64,000 nucleotides of DNA from Citrobacter arsenatis (GTDB lineage Bacteria; Pseudomonadota; Gammaproteobacteria; Enterobacterales; Enterobacteriaceae): the NCBI RefSeq assembly GCF_004353845.1, contig NZ_CP037864.1, positions 3,720,001 through 3,784,000 on the forward strand. The letters run 5' to 3'. The first letter of the stretch is position 1, and every line of letters begins with the position of its first letter. The position numbers and the translations under genes were made by a program. Shown here piece after piece: positions 33,398-42,966 of this stretch. A model generated the notes under the pieces. The model saw only the letters and a program-made list of their open reading frames with translations. It searched no databases and had not been told where the DNA came from.

Positions 33398-35377
33398 TTA
33401 GTGAGATTTGACTGATTTTACACCCAGCCAGTCGACGATCCCCTGGGCAGCATGCCGTCCTTCCGCCATGGCCGTCACCACCAGGTCCGCACCGCGTACC
33501 GCGTCGCCACCGGCAAAGATTTTCGGGTTACTGGTTTGATATCGGTATGCGCTTTCAACATCGGCGGCAATGCGCCCCCAGTTATCGACCTTAACGCCAT
33601 GCGACTCCAGCCACGGCATACCATGTGGGTGAAAACCAAACGCCATGATCACCGCATCTGCGGGCATGACAAACTCACTCCCGGCGATGGGAACCGGGCG
33701 ACGGCGGCCCTGCGCATCCGGTTCGCCAAGCTGGGTACGTAAAAAACGCACGCCGCTGACTCGCCCATCAGCATGCAACACCAGCTCTACCGGCTGGACG
33801 TTAAATTCGAAGTTTGCTCCCTCTTCCCGGGCGTTCTTCACCTCTTTTTTCGAACCGGGCATGTTGGCTTCATCACGACGATAGGCGCAGGTCACCTGGC
33901 TTGCGCCATGACGCAGCGCGGTTCGCACACAGTCCATTGCCGTATCGCCTCCGCCCAGTACAACCACGTTTAGCCCGGCAGTGTCGATAAACGGCTCTTC
34001 AGGCAGTTCCTCCAGCCCCATCACCTGCTTGGTGTTGGCGATCAGGAACGGCAGCGCATCATATACGCCTGGCGCGTCTTCATTCGGCAGATCCGCCTTC
34101 ATGGAACGATAGGTTCCTACGCCCACGAACACGGCATCGTAATCCTCCAGCAGCGTTTTAAGCGCGACATCCTTACCCACTTCACAGTTCAGTTCGAAAT
34201 GAATACCCATGGCGCTGAAGATTTCACGGCGGCGCGCCAGCAGCGATTTGTCCAGCTTGAAGGCCGGAATGCCAAACGTCAGCAACCCCCCGATTTCAGG
34301 ATGGCGATCGTACACGGTGGTGCTGATACCGCTGCGCGCCAGCACATCAGCGCAGGCCAGGCCCGCCGGTCCCGCACCGATGATGGCAACACGTTTGTCC
34401 ACTTTCTGCACGTGGCTTAAGTCCGGCCGCCATCCTTTGCTCAAGGCCCGATCGGAGATATAACGCTCAATATTTCCGATGGTGACCGCGCCATGTTCGC
34501 TACGCACAGTACATGCCCCTTCACAGAGCCGGTCCTGCGGGCATACGCGTCCGGTCACTTCCGGCAGGCAGTTGGTCTGGTGAGAAAGCTCAACCGCCGC
34601 GTCGATATTCCCGGCTTTGACCAGTTCAATCCACTGCGGAATATGGTTATGCAGTGGGCAGGTCCATTCGCAAATACTGTGGTCACCACACTTCAGGCAG
34701 CGGGACGCTTCCCGTTCCGCCTGGGCCGTACGAAACGGTAAATAGATCTCTTCAAAGCTGGTTTTACGGGCCTCAATCGCCAGCTTATCCGGCTCGCCAC
34801 GCGCAGGCGTCGCCTGCATTTGCTCTCGTTTGGTGATGACATGTGGAACAAAATCGGTAGCGCTGGCATGCCAGGGTTGGCTTTCCAGACTGGCGGTGCG
34901 CAGCCTGCGGGCTTTTGACAGGCCGGTAAGCGAATTTTCCGTCACCAGCTGTAACGCCTGTGCCGGACAGTTTTCCACGCAGGCGGGGCCTTCTTCACGC
35001 CCCTGGCACAAATCGCATTTATGCGCTGTCGCTTTCACCTTTCCTTTAGCCACGGGAGTGAGTACGATCTGCATCGTGCCGAAAGGACAAGCAACGACGC
35101 ACGATTTGCAGCCAATACATTTTTGCGGGTTCACCTGCACGCTGTCGTTATCATGGCTGATTGCCCCGTTGGGGCAACTTCTGGCGCAGGGCGCATCTTC
35201 ACAGTGGTGACAGGTCACCGCGCTGCGCTGTTGCTGATGCTTGATGACGGTAATTCGGGGCTGAAAATGCCGCGGGCTCAGGACATGCTGCTCGCCATTG
35301 TGGGCCATGACGCAAGCGACCTCACAGGCATGGCAACCCAGGCACTGCTGGCTATTGACCATAATAAAACGATTCAT
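33398..35377 (-). CDS. aegA: Putative oxidoreductase AegA (Fe-S/FAD, GltD-like)
   Basis: 659-residue fusion: an N-terminal ferredoxin-type part with four-cysteine clusters (CLGCHACEVAC; CHHCEDAPCARSC; CIGCKSCVVAC; CDLCQGREEGPACVENC), then a glutamate-synthase small-subunit-like part (CLKCGDHSICEWTCP; GAGPAGLACADVL; GGGDTAMDCVRTAL). It has been tied to anaerobic uric acid degradation in E. coli and is regulated by FNR and nitrate. ATG 35377 (MNRFIMVNSQQCLG) matches the known length; the in-frame extension to 35401 is not supported. Divergent from narQ. Confidence 0.93.
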   Translation of the reverse strand: MNRFIMVNSQQCLGCHACEVACVMAHNGEQHVLSPRHFQPRITVIKHQQQRSAVTCHHCEDAPCARSCPNGAISHDNDSVQVNPQKCIGCKSCVVACPFGTMQIVLTPVAKGKVKATAHKCDLCQGREEGPACVENCPAQALQLVTENSLTGLSKARRLRTASLESQPWHASATDFVPHVITKREQMQATPARGEPDKLAIEARKTSFEEIYLPFRTAQAEREASRCLKCGDHSICEWTCPLHNHIPQWIELVKAGNIDAAVELSHQTNCLPEVTGRVCPQDRLCEGACTVRSEHGAVTIGNIERYISDRALSKGWRPDLSHVQKVDKRVAIIGAGPAGLACADVLARSGISTTVYDRHPEIGGLLTFGIPAFKLDKSLLARRREIFSAMGIHFELNCEVGKDVALKTLLEDYDAVFVGVGTYRSMKADLPNEDAPGVYDALPFLIANTKQVMGLEELPEEPFIDTAGLNVVVLGGGDTAMDCVRTALRHGASQVTCAYRRDEANMPGSKKEVKNAREEGANFEFNVQPVELVLHADGRVSGVRFLRTQLGEPDAQGRRRPVPIAGSEFVMPADAVIMAFGFHPHGMPWLESHGVKVDNWGRIAADVESAYRYQTSNPKIFAGGDAVRGADLVVTAMAEGRHAAQGIVDWLGVKSVKSH

Positions 35378-35640
35378 GGCTTCCTTCTTTTTTGGTTGCA
35401 AAAACCTTATTCTTTATATGACTGTTGTTATTAACCGACAGGGAAGGAAGCGGCAATGTTCATTTGCCCAGGAAGCACAACTATTTATCCAGAACCTGTG
35501 GCAGATCAATTTATTTCATCGCATATGAAATTGTGTTTCAGTTACCATCCAGTTTCATGGCGTTTTATTAACATTTATCAAATACACCGCATCGTTCAGG
35601 CTGTTTTAAGGCGCGACGTGTATTGTGTGAGGATGCACAA
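35378..35640. promoter_or_regulatory. aegA-narQ divergent control region
   Basis: 263 bp, AT-rich. FNR- and nitrate-response control would be expected here from what is known of E. coli aegA, but I find no convincing FNR palindrome. Putative small reading frames in it look spurious. Confidence 0.4.
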
Positions 35641-37338
35641 GTGACGGTAAAGCGTCCGGTCTCGGCCAGTCTGGCCAAAGCCTTTTTCTACATCGTGCTG
35701 CTGTCGATTCTCTCTACGGGTATTGCGCTGCTCACGCTGACCAGCAGTTTGCGCGATGCCGAAGCCATCAACGTAGCTGGCTCATTGCGCATGCAAAGTT
35801 ATCGTCTGGGTTACGATCTGCAAAGCCAAAGTCCGCAGCTCAACGCTCATCGCCAGCTTTTCCAGCAAGCGCTAAACTCGCCAGCGCTTCAGAATCTGAA
35901 CGCGTGGTATGTGCCACAAGCGGTAAAAAGCCGCTATGGGCGTCTGCATGCTAACTGGCTGGAAATGAACGCCCGTCTGATCGATGGCGATTTAAAATGG
36001 TACCAGGCCAATATCAACAACTATGTCGATCAAATCGATCTCTTCGTGCTGGCATTGCAGCATTATGCCGAACGTAAAGTGATGCTGGTTTTTGGTATTT
36101 CACTGGCGGGGGGGATCGGCATATTCACCCTCGTCTTCTTTACCTTGCGGCGTATTCGCCAGCAGGTAGTGCGTCCGCTGAATAAGCTGGTGATGGCCAG
36201 CCAGCACATCGAACACGGGCAGTTTGATATCCCGCCGCTGGATACCGGTTTGCCCAACGAGCTCGGGTTGCTGGGCAAAACCTTCAGCCAGATGTCGAGT
36301 GAATTACACAAGTTGTACCGCTCATTGGAAGCATCTGTTGCCGAGAAGACTCACGATCTCCACGAAGCCAATCGCCGTCTGGAGGTGCTGTATCAGTGCT
36401 CGCAGGCGCTAAATACCAGCCAGATTGACGTGCACTGCTTCCGCCATATTTTACAGATTGTCCGCGAGCATGACGCCGCGTATTTCCTGGAGCTCACCGT
36501 CGGTGATAACTGGCGAATTAGTGAAGGGACTAAAAGCCCCGAACTGCCGATGCAGATCCTACCGGTCACCATGCAGGAAACCGTCTATGGGGAGCTGCAC
36601 TGGCAAAGTCCAAACGTCAACGCTTCTACTCCGCTGCTTAACAGCGTCTCCTCTATGCTGGGACGCGGGTTGTACTTCAACCAGGCGCAAAAACATTTTC
36701 AGCAGCTGTTGTTAATGGAAGAGCGGGCGACGATTGCGCGCGAGCTGCACGATTCGCTGGCGCAGGTGCTCTCTTATTTACGCATTCAGCTCACGTTGCT
36801 GAAGCGCTCGATCCCGGAAGATAACGCCCCGGCGCAAAGCATTATGGCGGATTTCTCCCAGGCGCTGAATGATGCCTACCGTCAGTTGCGCGAGCTGCTG
36901 ACCACCTTCCGTCTGACCTTACAGCAGGCCGATTTACCCTCCGCCCTGCATGAAATGCTGGAAACGCTGCAAAATCAGACCTCGGCTAAACTGACGCTGG
37001 ATTGCCGATTGCCGACGCTGGCGCTGGACGCGCAAATGCAGGTGCATCTGCTGCAGATCGTCCGTGAAGCGGTGCTGAACGCGATTAAACATGCCAGCGC
37101 AACCGAAATCGCCGTCAGTTGCGTCACCGCACCCGATGGTAATCATACGGTTTATATCCGCGATAACGGCATCGGCATTGGCGAGCCGCATGAACCTACG
37201 GGGCACTATGGGTTAAATATTATGCGCGAGCGGGCGGAAAGACTGAGCGGCACGCTGACCTTCTCTCAACCCTCCGGAGGGGGAACGCTGGTAAGCATCA
37301 GTTTTCGTTCAGCAGAATCCGACGGTGAACTAACGTAA
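35641..37338 (+). CDS. narQ: Nitrate/nitrite sensor histidine kinase NarQ
   Basis: 565-residue membrane sensor of nitrate and nitrite that phosphorylates NarL and NarP. Order: first transmembrane helix (AFFYIVLLSILSTGIALLTL), the nitrate-binding P-box (NVAGSLRMQSYRLGYDL), periplasmic helical domain, second helix (GISLAGGIGIFTLVFFTL), HAMP, coiled/GAF-like linker with cysteine, then the HPK7 kinase core with ATIARELHDSLAQ and the ATPase DNGIGIGEP and HYGLNIMRERAERL. I start at GTG 35641 (MTVKRPVSAS), which has GAGG at 35629-35632, rather than the in-frame TTG at 35623. Confidence 0.93.
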   Translation: MTVKRPVSASLAKAFFYIVLLSILSTGIALLTLTSSLRDAEAINVAGSLRMQSYRLGYDLQSQSPQLNAHRQLFQQALNSPALQNLNAWYVPQAVKSRYGRLHANWLEMNARLIDGDLKWYQANINNYVDQIDLFVLALQHYAERKVMLVFGISLAGGIGIFTLVFFTLRRIRQQVVRPLNKLVMASQHIEHGQFDIPPLDTGLPNELGLLGKTFSQMSSELHKLYRSLEASVAEKTHDLHEANRRLEVLYQCSQALNTSQIDVHCFRHILQIVREHDAAYFLELTVGDNWRISEGTKSPELPMQILPVTMQETVYGELHWQSPNVNASTPLLNSVSSMLGRGLYFNQAQKHFQQLLLMEERATIARELHDSLAQVLSYLRIQLTLLKRSIPEDNAPAQSIMADFSQALNDAYRQLRELLTTFRLTLQQADLPSALHEMLETLQNQTSAKLTLDCRLPTLALDAQMQVHLLQIVREAVLNAIKHASATEIAVSCVTAPDGNHTVYIRDNGIGIGEPHEPTGHYGLNIMRERAERLSGTLTFSQPSGGGTLVSISFRSAESDGELT

Positions 37339-37434
37339 AGAACCGCAAAGTGCCGTTGGGGCTGGATCCAGGCCTGACGGCGTTGGCACGCAAGGTATGC
37401 TGTAAACGGGCATGATAATTTACATTATCTTCTT

Positions 37435-37452
37435 TTTTTCTCCACGTTTGAC
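37435..37452 (+). promoter_or_regulatory. BaeR-like box upstream of acrD
   Basis: TTTTTCTCCACGTTTGAC differs in only a few positions from the known BaeR recognition sequence (TTTTTCTCCATDATTGGC) and lies 70 bp before acrD, a known BaeSR target. Confidence 0.6.
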
Positions 37453-37522
37453 CCGTACCTTGCCGCTAAAGTGAAGCAAGTCATACCCATAACGATACGC
37501 AGAAACACGAGGTCCCCTTTTA

Positions 37523-40500
37523 ATGGCGAATTTTTTCATCGATCGCCCCATTTTTGCCTGGGTGTTAGCTATCCTGTTGTGCCTGACAGGAGCCCTGGCT
37601 ATTTTTTCGCTGCCCGTTGAGCAATATCCCGATCTGGCGCCGCCAAACGTGCGGGTAACCGCGAACTACCCTGGTGCATCTGCACAAACGCTGGAAAACA
37701 CCGTCACCCAGGTTATCGAGCAGAACATGACCGGTCTCGATAACCTGATGTACATGTCGTCGCAGAGTAGCGGGACAGGCCAGGCATCGGTCACGCTGAG
37801 CTTTGTCGCCGGAACCGATCCTGACGAGGCCGTCCAGCAGGTGCAAAACCAGCTGCAGTCGGCAATGCGTAAGTTGCCGCAGGCGGTACAGGATCAGGGG
37901 GTCACGGTGCGTAAGACCGGGGACACCAATATTCTGACCATCGCCTTCGTCTCCACCGATGGCTCAATGGATAAGCAGGACATCGCTGACTACGTCGCCA
38001 GTAATATCCAGGATCCGCTCAGCCGTATAAACGGCGTGGGCGATATTGATGCCTACGGTTCACAATATTCCATGAGAATCTGGCTCGACCCGGCCAAACT
38101 CAACAGCTTTCAGATGACCGCCAAGGATGTGACTGACGCTATCGAGTCGCAAAATGCGCAGATTGCCGTCGGACAGCTTGGTGGCACGCCTTCGGTGGAC
38201 AAGCAGGCGCTGAATGCGACGATCAACGCCCAGTCGCTGCTGCAGACTCCGGATGAATTCCGCGCGATTACGCTACGCGTCAATCAGGATGGCTCAGAAG
38301 TAAAACTGGGCGATGTCGCCACGGTCGAAATGGGCGCGGAAAAGTATGACTACCTCAGCCGCTTTAACGGCAATCCGGCTTCCGGTCTGGGGGTGAAGCT
38401 GGCTTCAGGTGCCAATGAAATGGCAACGGCAGAGCTGGTTATCGACCGCCTGAACGAGCTGTCGCAGTATTTCCCACACGGACTGGAGTACAAGGTGGCG
38501 TATGAAACCACCTCCTTTGTCAAAGCTTCAATTATCGACGTGGTGAAAACGCTGCTGGAAGCGATCGCGCTGGTATTCCTCGTGATGTACCTGTTCCTGC
38601 AAAACTTCCGCGCCACACTTATCCCGACAATCGCCGTTCCCGTGGTCCTGATGGGCACCTTCTCGGTGCTCTACGCCTTTGGCTACAGCGTGAACACCCT
38701 GACGATGTTTGCGATGGTGCTGGCGATCGGTCTGCTGGTCGATGACGCCATCGTGGTGGTGGAAAACGTCGAGCGTATTATGAGCGAGGAAGGCCTTTCG
38801 CCGCGGGAAGCGACGCGGAAATCGATGGGTCAAATCCAGGGCGCGCTGGTCGGTATCGCGATGGTCCTGTCGGCGGTGTTTATCCCGATGGCCTTCTTCG
38901 GCGGTACCACCGGGGCTATTTACCGCCAGTTCTCGATCACCATCGTCTCTGCGATGGTGCTTTCTGTTCTGGTAGCGATGATCCTCACCCCTGCCCTGTG
39001 CGCCACCCTGCTCAAACCGCTGCATAAGGGCGAACATCACGGGCAAACCGGTTTCTTCGGCTGGTTTAACCGGATGTTTAATCGCAACGCCGAGCGCTAC
39101 GAAAAAGGCGTCGCCAGGATCCTGCACCGCAGCCTGCGCTGGATACTGATCTACGGCCTGCTGCTCGGCGGTATGGTTTTCCTGTTCCTGCGCCTGCCAA
39201 CCTCCTTCCTGCCGCTGGAAGACCGCGGCATGTTTACCACTTCGGTACAGCTGCCCAGCGGCTCCACGCAGCAGCAAACGTTGAAAGTGGTTGAGGAAGT
39301 AGAGAAGTATTACTTCACCCATGAAAAAGACAACATTATGTCGGTCTTTTCCACAGTCGGCTCCGGCCCTGGCGGGAATGGTCAAAACGTGGCGCGTATG
39401 TTTGTCCGCTTAAAAGACTGGGATGAGCGTGACACCACGACCGGAACCTCTTTCGCCATCATCGAACGTGCGACCAAAGCCTTTAACAAGATTAAAGAGG
39501 CTCGCGTCTTCGCCAGCAGCCCTCCGGCTATCAGCGGCCTCGGAAGCTCTGCCGGTTTCGATATGGAGCTGCAGGATCACGCCGGTGCGGGCCATGATGC
39601 GTTAATGGCCGCGCGCGATAAGCTGATTGAGCTGGCCGGGAAAGACTCATCCCTGACCCGCGTTCGTCATAATGGTCTGGACGACAGCCCGCAGTTGCAA
39701 ATTGATATCGATCAGCGCAAAGCTCAGGCGCTGGGCGTTTCCATTGATGACATCAACGACACATTGCAAACGGCGTGGGGTTCCAGCTACGTCAACGACT
39801 TTATGGACCGTGGGCGCGTGAAGAAGGTTTACGTGCAGGCGGCGGCAAAATATCGCATGCTCCCGGACGACATCAATCTGTGGTACGTCCGCAACAATAG
39901 CGGCGGCATGGTGCCTTTCTCGGCCTTTGCCACGTCGCGCTGGGAAACCGGTTCACCACGTCTGGAACGCTATAACGGCTACTCCGCCGTCGAGATTGTC
40001 GGCGAAGCCGCGCCCGGCGTCAGTACCGGTACGGCGATGGACATAATGGAATCGCTGGTGCGCCAGTTGCCGACCGGATTCGGCCTCGAATGGACTGCGA
40101 TGTCCTATCAGGAACGGCTGTCAGGTTCTCAGGCTCCCGCCCTGTACGCCATTTCTCTGCTGGTGGTATTCCTGTGTCTGGCAGCCCTGTATGAAAGCTG
40201 GTCGGTTCCCTTCTCCGTTATGCTGGTGGTGCCGCTGGGGGTCATTGGCGCGCTGCTGGCCACCTGGATGCGCGGGCTGGAAAACGACGTGTACTTCCAG
40301 GTCGGGTTACTCACCGTTATCGGTCTTTCGGCGAAAAACGCTATATTGATTGTTGAATTCGCCAATGAGATGAACGAGAAAGGACACGATCTGCTCGACG
40401 CCACGCTGCATGCCTGTCGCCAGCGTCTACGCCCAATTCTGATGACGTCACTGGCATTTATCTTCGGGGTACTGCCGATGACCATCAGCAGCGGCGCAGG

Positions 40501-40636
40501 TTCAGGTGGTCAGCATGCGGTGGGGACGGGCGTAATGGGCGGGATGATTTCGGCTACTATCCTGGCAATTTACTTCGTTCCCCTGTTCTTTGTGCTGGTG
40601 CGCAGACGCTTCCCGTTGAAGCCACGCCCAGAATAA
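37523..40636 (+). CDS. acrD: RND multidrug efflux transporter AcrD
   Basis: 1037-residue inner-membrane RND pump that, with AcrA and TolC, exports aminoglycosides, bile salts and other amphiphiles. Start MANFFIDRPIFAWVLAIL; twelve transmembrane segments in the usual two-repeat pattern; proton-relay Asp pair in the GLLVDDAIVVVENVERI segment (TM4) and the GLSAKNAILIVEFANEM lysine in TM10. Length equals E. coli AcrD. Single gene, flanked by a BaeR-like box and a strong terminator. Confidence 0.96.
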   Translation: MANFFIDRPIFAWVLAILLCLTGALAIFSLPVEQYPDLAPPNVRVTANYPGASAQTLENTVTQVIEQNMTGLDNLMYMSSQSSGTGQASVTLSFVAGTDPDEAVQQVQNQLQSAMRKLPQAVQDQGVTVRKTGDTNILTIAFVSTDGSMDKQDIADYVASNIQDPLSRINGVGDIDAYGSQYSMRIWLDPAKLNSFQMTAKDVTDAIESQNAQIAVGQLGGTPSVDKQALNATINAQSLLQTPDEFRAITLRVNQDGSEVKLGDVATVEMGAEKYDYLSRFNGNPASGLGVKLASGANEMATAELVIDRLNELSQYFPHGLEYKVAYETTSFVKASIIDVVKTLLEAIALVFLVMYLFLQNFRATLIPTIAVPVVLMGTFSVLYAFGYSVNTLTMFAMVLAIGLLVDDAIVVVENVERIMSEEGLSPREATRKSMGQIQGALVGIAMVLSAVFIPMAFFGGTTGAIYRQFSITIVSAMVLSVLVAMILTPALCATLLKPLHKGEHHGQTGFFGWFNRMFNRNAERYEKGVARILHRSLRWILIYGLLLGGMVFLFLRLPTSFLPLEDRGMFTTSVQLPSGSTQQQTLKVVEEVEKYYFTHEKDNIMSVFSTVGSGPGGNGQNVARMFVRLKDWDERDTTTGTSFAIIERATKAFNKIKEARVFASSPPAISGLGSSAGFDMELQDHAGAGHDALMAARDKLIELAGKDSSLTRVRHNGLDDSPQLQIDIDQRKAQALGVSIDDINDTLQTAWGSSYVNDFMDRGRVKKVYVQAAAKYRMLPDDINLWYVRNNSGGMVPFSAFATSRWETGSPRLERYNGYSAVEIVGEAAPGVSTGTAMDIMESLVRQLPTGFGLEWTAMSYQERLSGSQAPALYAISLLVVFLCLAALYESWSVPFSVMLVVPLGVIGALLATWMRGLENDVYFQVGLLTVIGLSAKNAILIVEFANEMNEKGHDLLDATLHACRQRLRPILMTSLAFIFGVLPMTISSGAGSGGQHAVGTGVMGGMISATILAIYFVPLFFVLVRRRFPLKPRPE

Positions 40637-40647
40637 TCGGACACGAA

Positions 40648-40679
40648 AAAGGCGACTTACGTTGAGTCGCCTTTTTTTA
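40648..40679 (+). terminator. Rho-independent terminator of acrD
   Basis: Stem AAAGGCGACT / AGTCGCCTTT with a seven-base loop followed by TTTTTA, 11 bp after the acrD stop. Confidence 0.93.
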
Positions 40680-40711
40680 TCCTTTGCAGGATACGAATTT
40701 CTTCCAGAAAA

Positions 40712-40771
40712 TTATTTACGAAGCATCACTTCGATAAAGTCTTTCCAGTTCCCCAGTTCACGTTCAATCAT
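40712..40771 (-). CDS. ypfM: Small protein YpfM (19 aa)
   Basis: A 19-codon gene on the minus strand encoding MIERELGNWKDFIEVMLRK, which I recognise as E. coli small protein YpfM. It has a clear GAGAGG ribosome-binding site and ends in TAA. Function unknown; in E. coli it is a confirmed expressed small protein. Too short for ordinary gene finders, so it is easily missed. It lies between acrD and yffB. Confidence 0.85.
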   Translation of the reverse strand: MIERELGNWKDFIEVMLRK

Positions 40772-41158
40772 AACAACCTCTCTTATTATTATGGGCATTC
40801 TACGAAATCATCATCTTTAAAAGAAGGCAATTTAACCGATGGTTGTGATTACTTCCTCCAGTGCTGGGGTATATGTAATCACTATGCGCTAAACCCATAA
40901 ATTTTATGTGACTTACTGCAATATTTTGAAATATTCATACATCATCTACTACTTTGCCAATTCTGATGGAAAAACAGGCTGATGCAAACAGGCAAATTCT
41001 GATTTTCAGTTTTCCGCGAATTTTGGAACTTTCAGGAATCATTATTCACCATTCAACAACAATGTTATATTTTTCTATAACGATTCGATGACAATATGTA
41101 TTATTCATGGTTATCGAAAACGAGAATAAATATTCAATTTACGTCAATAAGGATTCAA
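40772..41158. other. AT-rich intergenic region between ypfM and yffB (387 bp)
   Basis: No gene supported. It holds the promoters of ypfM (left end) and of the yffB-dapE unit (right end). Base composition is strongly AT-rich with stretches such as TTTTCAGTTTTCCGCGAATTTTGGAACTTTC, whose arms are weakly self-complementary. An in-frame upstream extension of yffB to 41096 exists but has no ribosome-binding site. Confidence 0.5.
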
Positions 41159-41515
41159 ATGATTACCCTCTACGGCATAAAGAATTGCGACACGATTAAA
41201 AAAGCCAGACGCTGGCTCGAAGGCAATGGGGTCGACTACCGCTTCCATGATTATCGCGTTGACGGTCTGGACAATGCGCTATTGCACTCTTTTATCAGCG
41301 AATTAGGTTGGGAGGCGCTACTCAATACGCGTGGAACCACCTGGCGCAAACTGGATGAAGCCACACGCAGTCAAATCACAGATGCTTCCTCTGCCGCCGC
41401 GTTGATGATTGAAATGCCAGCAATTATCAAACGCCCATTGCTCTGCGCGCCGGGTAAGCCTATGCTGCTTGGTTTCAGTGAATCCAGTTATACTCTGTTT
41501 TTTAATGAGGTGTAG
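41159..41515 (+). CDS. yffB: ArsC-family (Spx/MgsR-like) protein YffB
   Basis: 118-residue thioredoxin-fold protein of the ArsC superfamily, starting MITLYGIKNCDTIKKARRWLE, with a single N-terminal Cys in NCDTIKKA. Function in enterobacteria is unknown; the fold resembles arsenate reductase but the CX3-5R motif is incomplete. ATG 41159 follows AAGGATT and is followed at 3 bp by dapE, so both are co-translated. Confidence 0.92.
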   Translation: MITLYGIKNCDTIKKARRWLEGNGVDYRFHDYRVDGLDNALLHSFISELGWEALLNTRGTTWRKLDEATRSQITDASSAAALMIEMPAIIKRPLLCAPGKPMLLGFSESSYTLFFNEV

Positions 41516-41518
41516 TCT

Positions 41519-42646
41519 ATGTCGTGCCCGGTTATTGAGCTGACACAGCAGCTTATTCGCCGTCCTTCCCTGAGCCCAGATGATGCCGGGTGCCAGGCGT
41601 TAATGATTGAACGCCTGCGCGCGGTAGGTTTTACCGTTGAGCGTATGGATTTTGGTGACACACAGAATTTTTGGGCATGGCGCGGCAAAGGTGAGACTCT
41701 GGCATTTGCCGGTCACACTGACGTAGTGCCTGCCGGCGATGTCGATCGCTGGATTAATCCACCGTTCGAACCGACCATTCGCGATGGCATGTTGTTCGGA
41801 CGTGGCGCAGCCGATATGAAAGGTTCACTGGCGGCAATGGTCGTGGCCACAGAGCGTTTTGTTGCCCAGCATCCAAACCATCAGGGTCGTCTGGCATTTT
41901 TGATAACGTCCGACGAAGAAGCCAGTGCTAAAAACGGCACCGTGAAGGTGGTTGAAGCGCTGATGGCACGTAATGAACGACTGGATTATTGTCTGGTTGG
42001 CGAGCCGTCCAGCACGGAAATCGTAGGCGACGTAGTCAAGAATGGACGTCGTGGTTCACTGACCTGCAACCTGACCATTCACGGCGTGCAGGGCCACGTA
42101 GCCTATCCGCATCTGGCCGATAACCCGGTACACCGCGCGGCGCCAATGCTTAACGAACTGGTGGCGATTGAGTGGGATCAGGGTAACGAATTCTTCCCGG
42201 CGACCAGTATGCAGATTGCCAATATTCAGGCAGGTACCGGCAGCAACAACGTTATCCCCGGCGAACTGTTTATCCAGTTCAACTTCCGTTTCAGCACTGA
42301 GCTGACCGATGAGATGATTAAAGCACGGGTTCACGCGCTGCTGGAGAAACATCAGCTTCGTTATACCGTCGACTGGTGGCTTTCCGGCCAGCCGTTCCTG
42401 ACAGAGCGCGATAAGCTGGTGGATGCGGTGGTGAACGCCATTGAGCACTATAATGAGATTAAACCGCAGTTACTGACTACAGGCGGGACGTCCGACGGGC
42501 GTTTTATTGCCCGCATGGGGGCGCAGGTAGTAGAACTTGGGCCGGTCAACGCCACTATTCATAAAATTAATGAATGTGTTAATGCCGCCGACCTGCAGCT
42601 GCTTGCCCGAATGTATCAACGTATCATGGAACAACTCGTCGCCTGA
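41519..42646 (+). CDS. dapE: N-succinyl-L,L-diaminopimelate desuccinylase DapE
   Basis: 375-residue M20-family dizinc hydrolase of lysine and meso-DAP synthesis, removing succinate from N-succinyl-LL-DAP. Visible metal motifs: FAGHTDVVPAGD near 65-76, GRGAADMKGSLAAMVVA near 96, SDEEASAKNGT with the catalytic Glu, and VGEPSST. Essential in E. coli. Overlapping organisation with yffB upstream and ypfN downstream. Confidence 0.96.
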   Translation: MSCPVIELTQQLIRRPSLSPDDAGCQALMIERLRAVGFTVERMDFGDTQNFWAWRGKGETLAFAGHTDVVPAGDVDRWINPPFEPTIRDGMLFGRGAADMKGSLAAMVVATERFVAQHPNHQGRLAFLITSDEEASAKNGTVKVVEALMARNERLDYCLVGEPSSTEIVGDVVKNGRRGSLTCNLTIHGVQGHVAYPHLADNPVHRAAPMLNELVAIEWDQGNEFFPATSMQIANIQAGTGSNNVIPGELFIQFNFRFSTELTDEMIKARVHALLEKHQLRYTVDWWLSGQPFLTERDKLVDAVVNAIEHYNEIKPQLLTTGGTSDGRFIARMGAQVVELGPVNATIHKINECVNAADLQLLARMYQRIMEQLVA

Positions 42647-42673
42647 TGAGGGTTCCTGTAAGAGGAAATGAGC

Positions 42674-42874
42674 ATGGACTGGCTGGCAAAATATTGGTGG
42701 ATTTTAGTGTTGGTGTTTCTGGTAGGCGTGCTGCTGAACGTGATTAAAGATCTCAAGCGCGTCGACCACAAGAAATTTCTTGCTAATAAGCCGGAGCTTC
42801 CTCCGCATCGTGATTTTAACGATAAATGGGATGACGACGACGATTGGCCGAACAAGGATCAACCGAAGAAATAA
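42674..42874 (+). CDS. ypfN: Small membrane protein YpfN (UPF0370)
   Basis: 66-residue protein, one N-terminal hydrophobic helix (MDWLAKYWWILVLVFLVGVL) and an acidic, charged C-terminal tail (FNDKWDDDDDWPNKDQPKK). Function unknown. ATG 42674 was chosen over ATG 42668 because AGAGGA is properly spaced from it and the length equals E. coli YpfN. Downstream of dapE. Confidence 0.9.
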   Translation: MDWLAKYWWILVLVFLVGVLLNVIKDLKRVDHKKFLANKPELPPHRDFNDKWDDDDDWPNKDQPKK

Positions 42875-42877
42875 TTT

Positions 42878-42964
42878 GTAGGCCGGATAACACTTATCAC
42901 GTTGCTATCCGGCACTACCACTGACTGTCATGCCGGATGGCGGCTTCGCCTTATCCGGCCTACA
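42878..42964. repeat. REP/BIME pair between ypfN and ypfH
   Basis: Inverted REP units (GTAGGCCGGATAACAC...GCTATCCGGC and GCCGGATGGCGGCTTCGCC...TTATCCGGCCTAC) fill the convergent gap. Confidence 0.9.
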
Positions 42965-42966
42965 GG

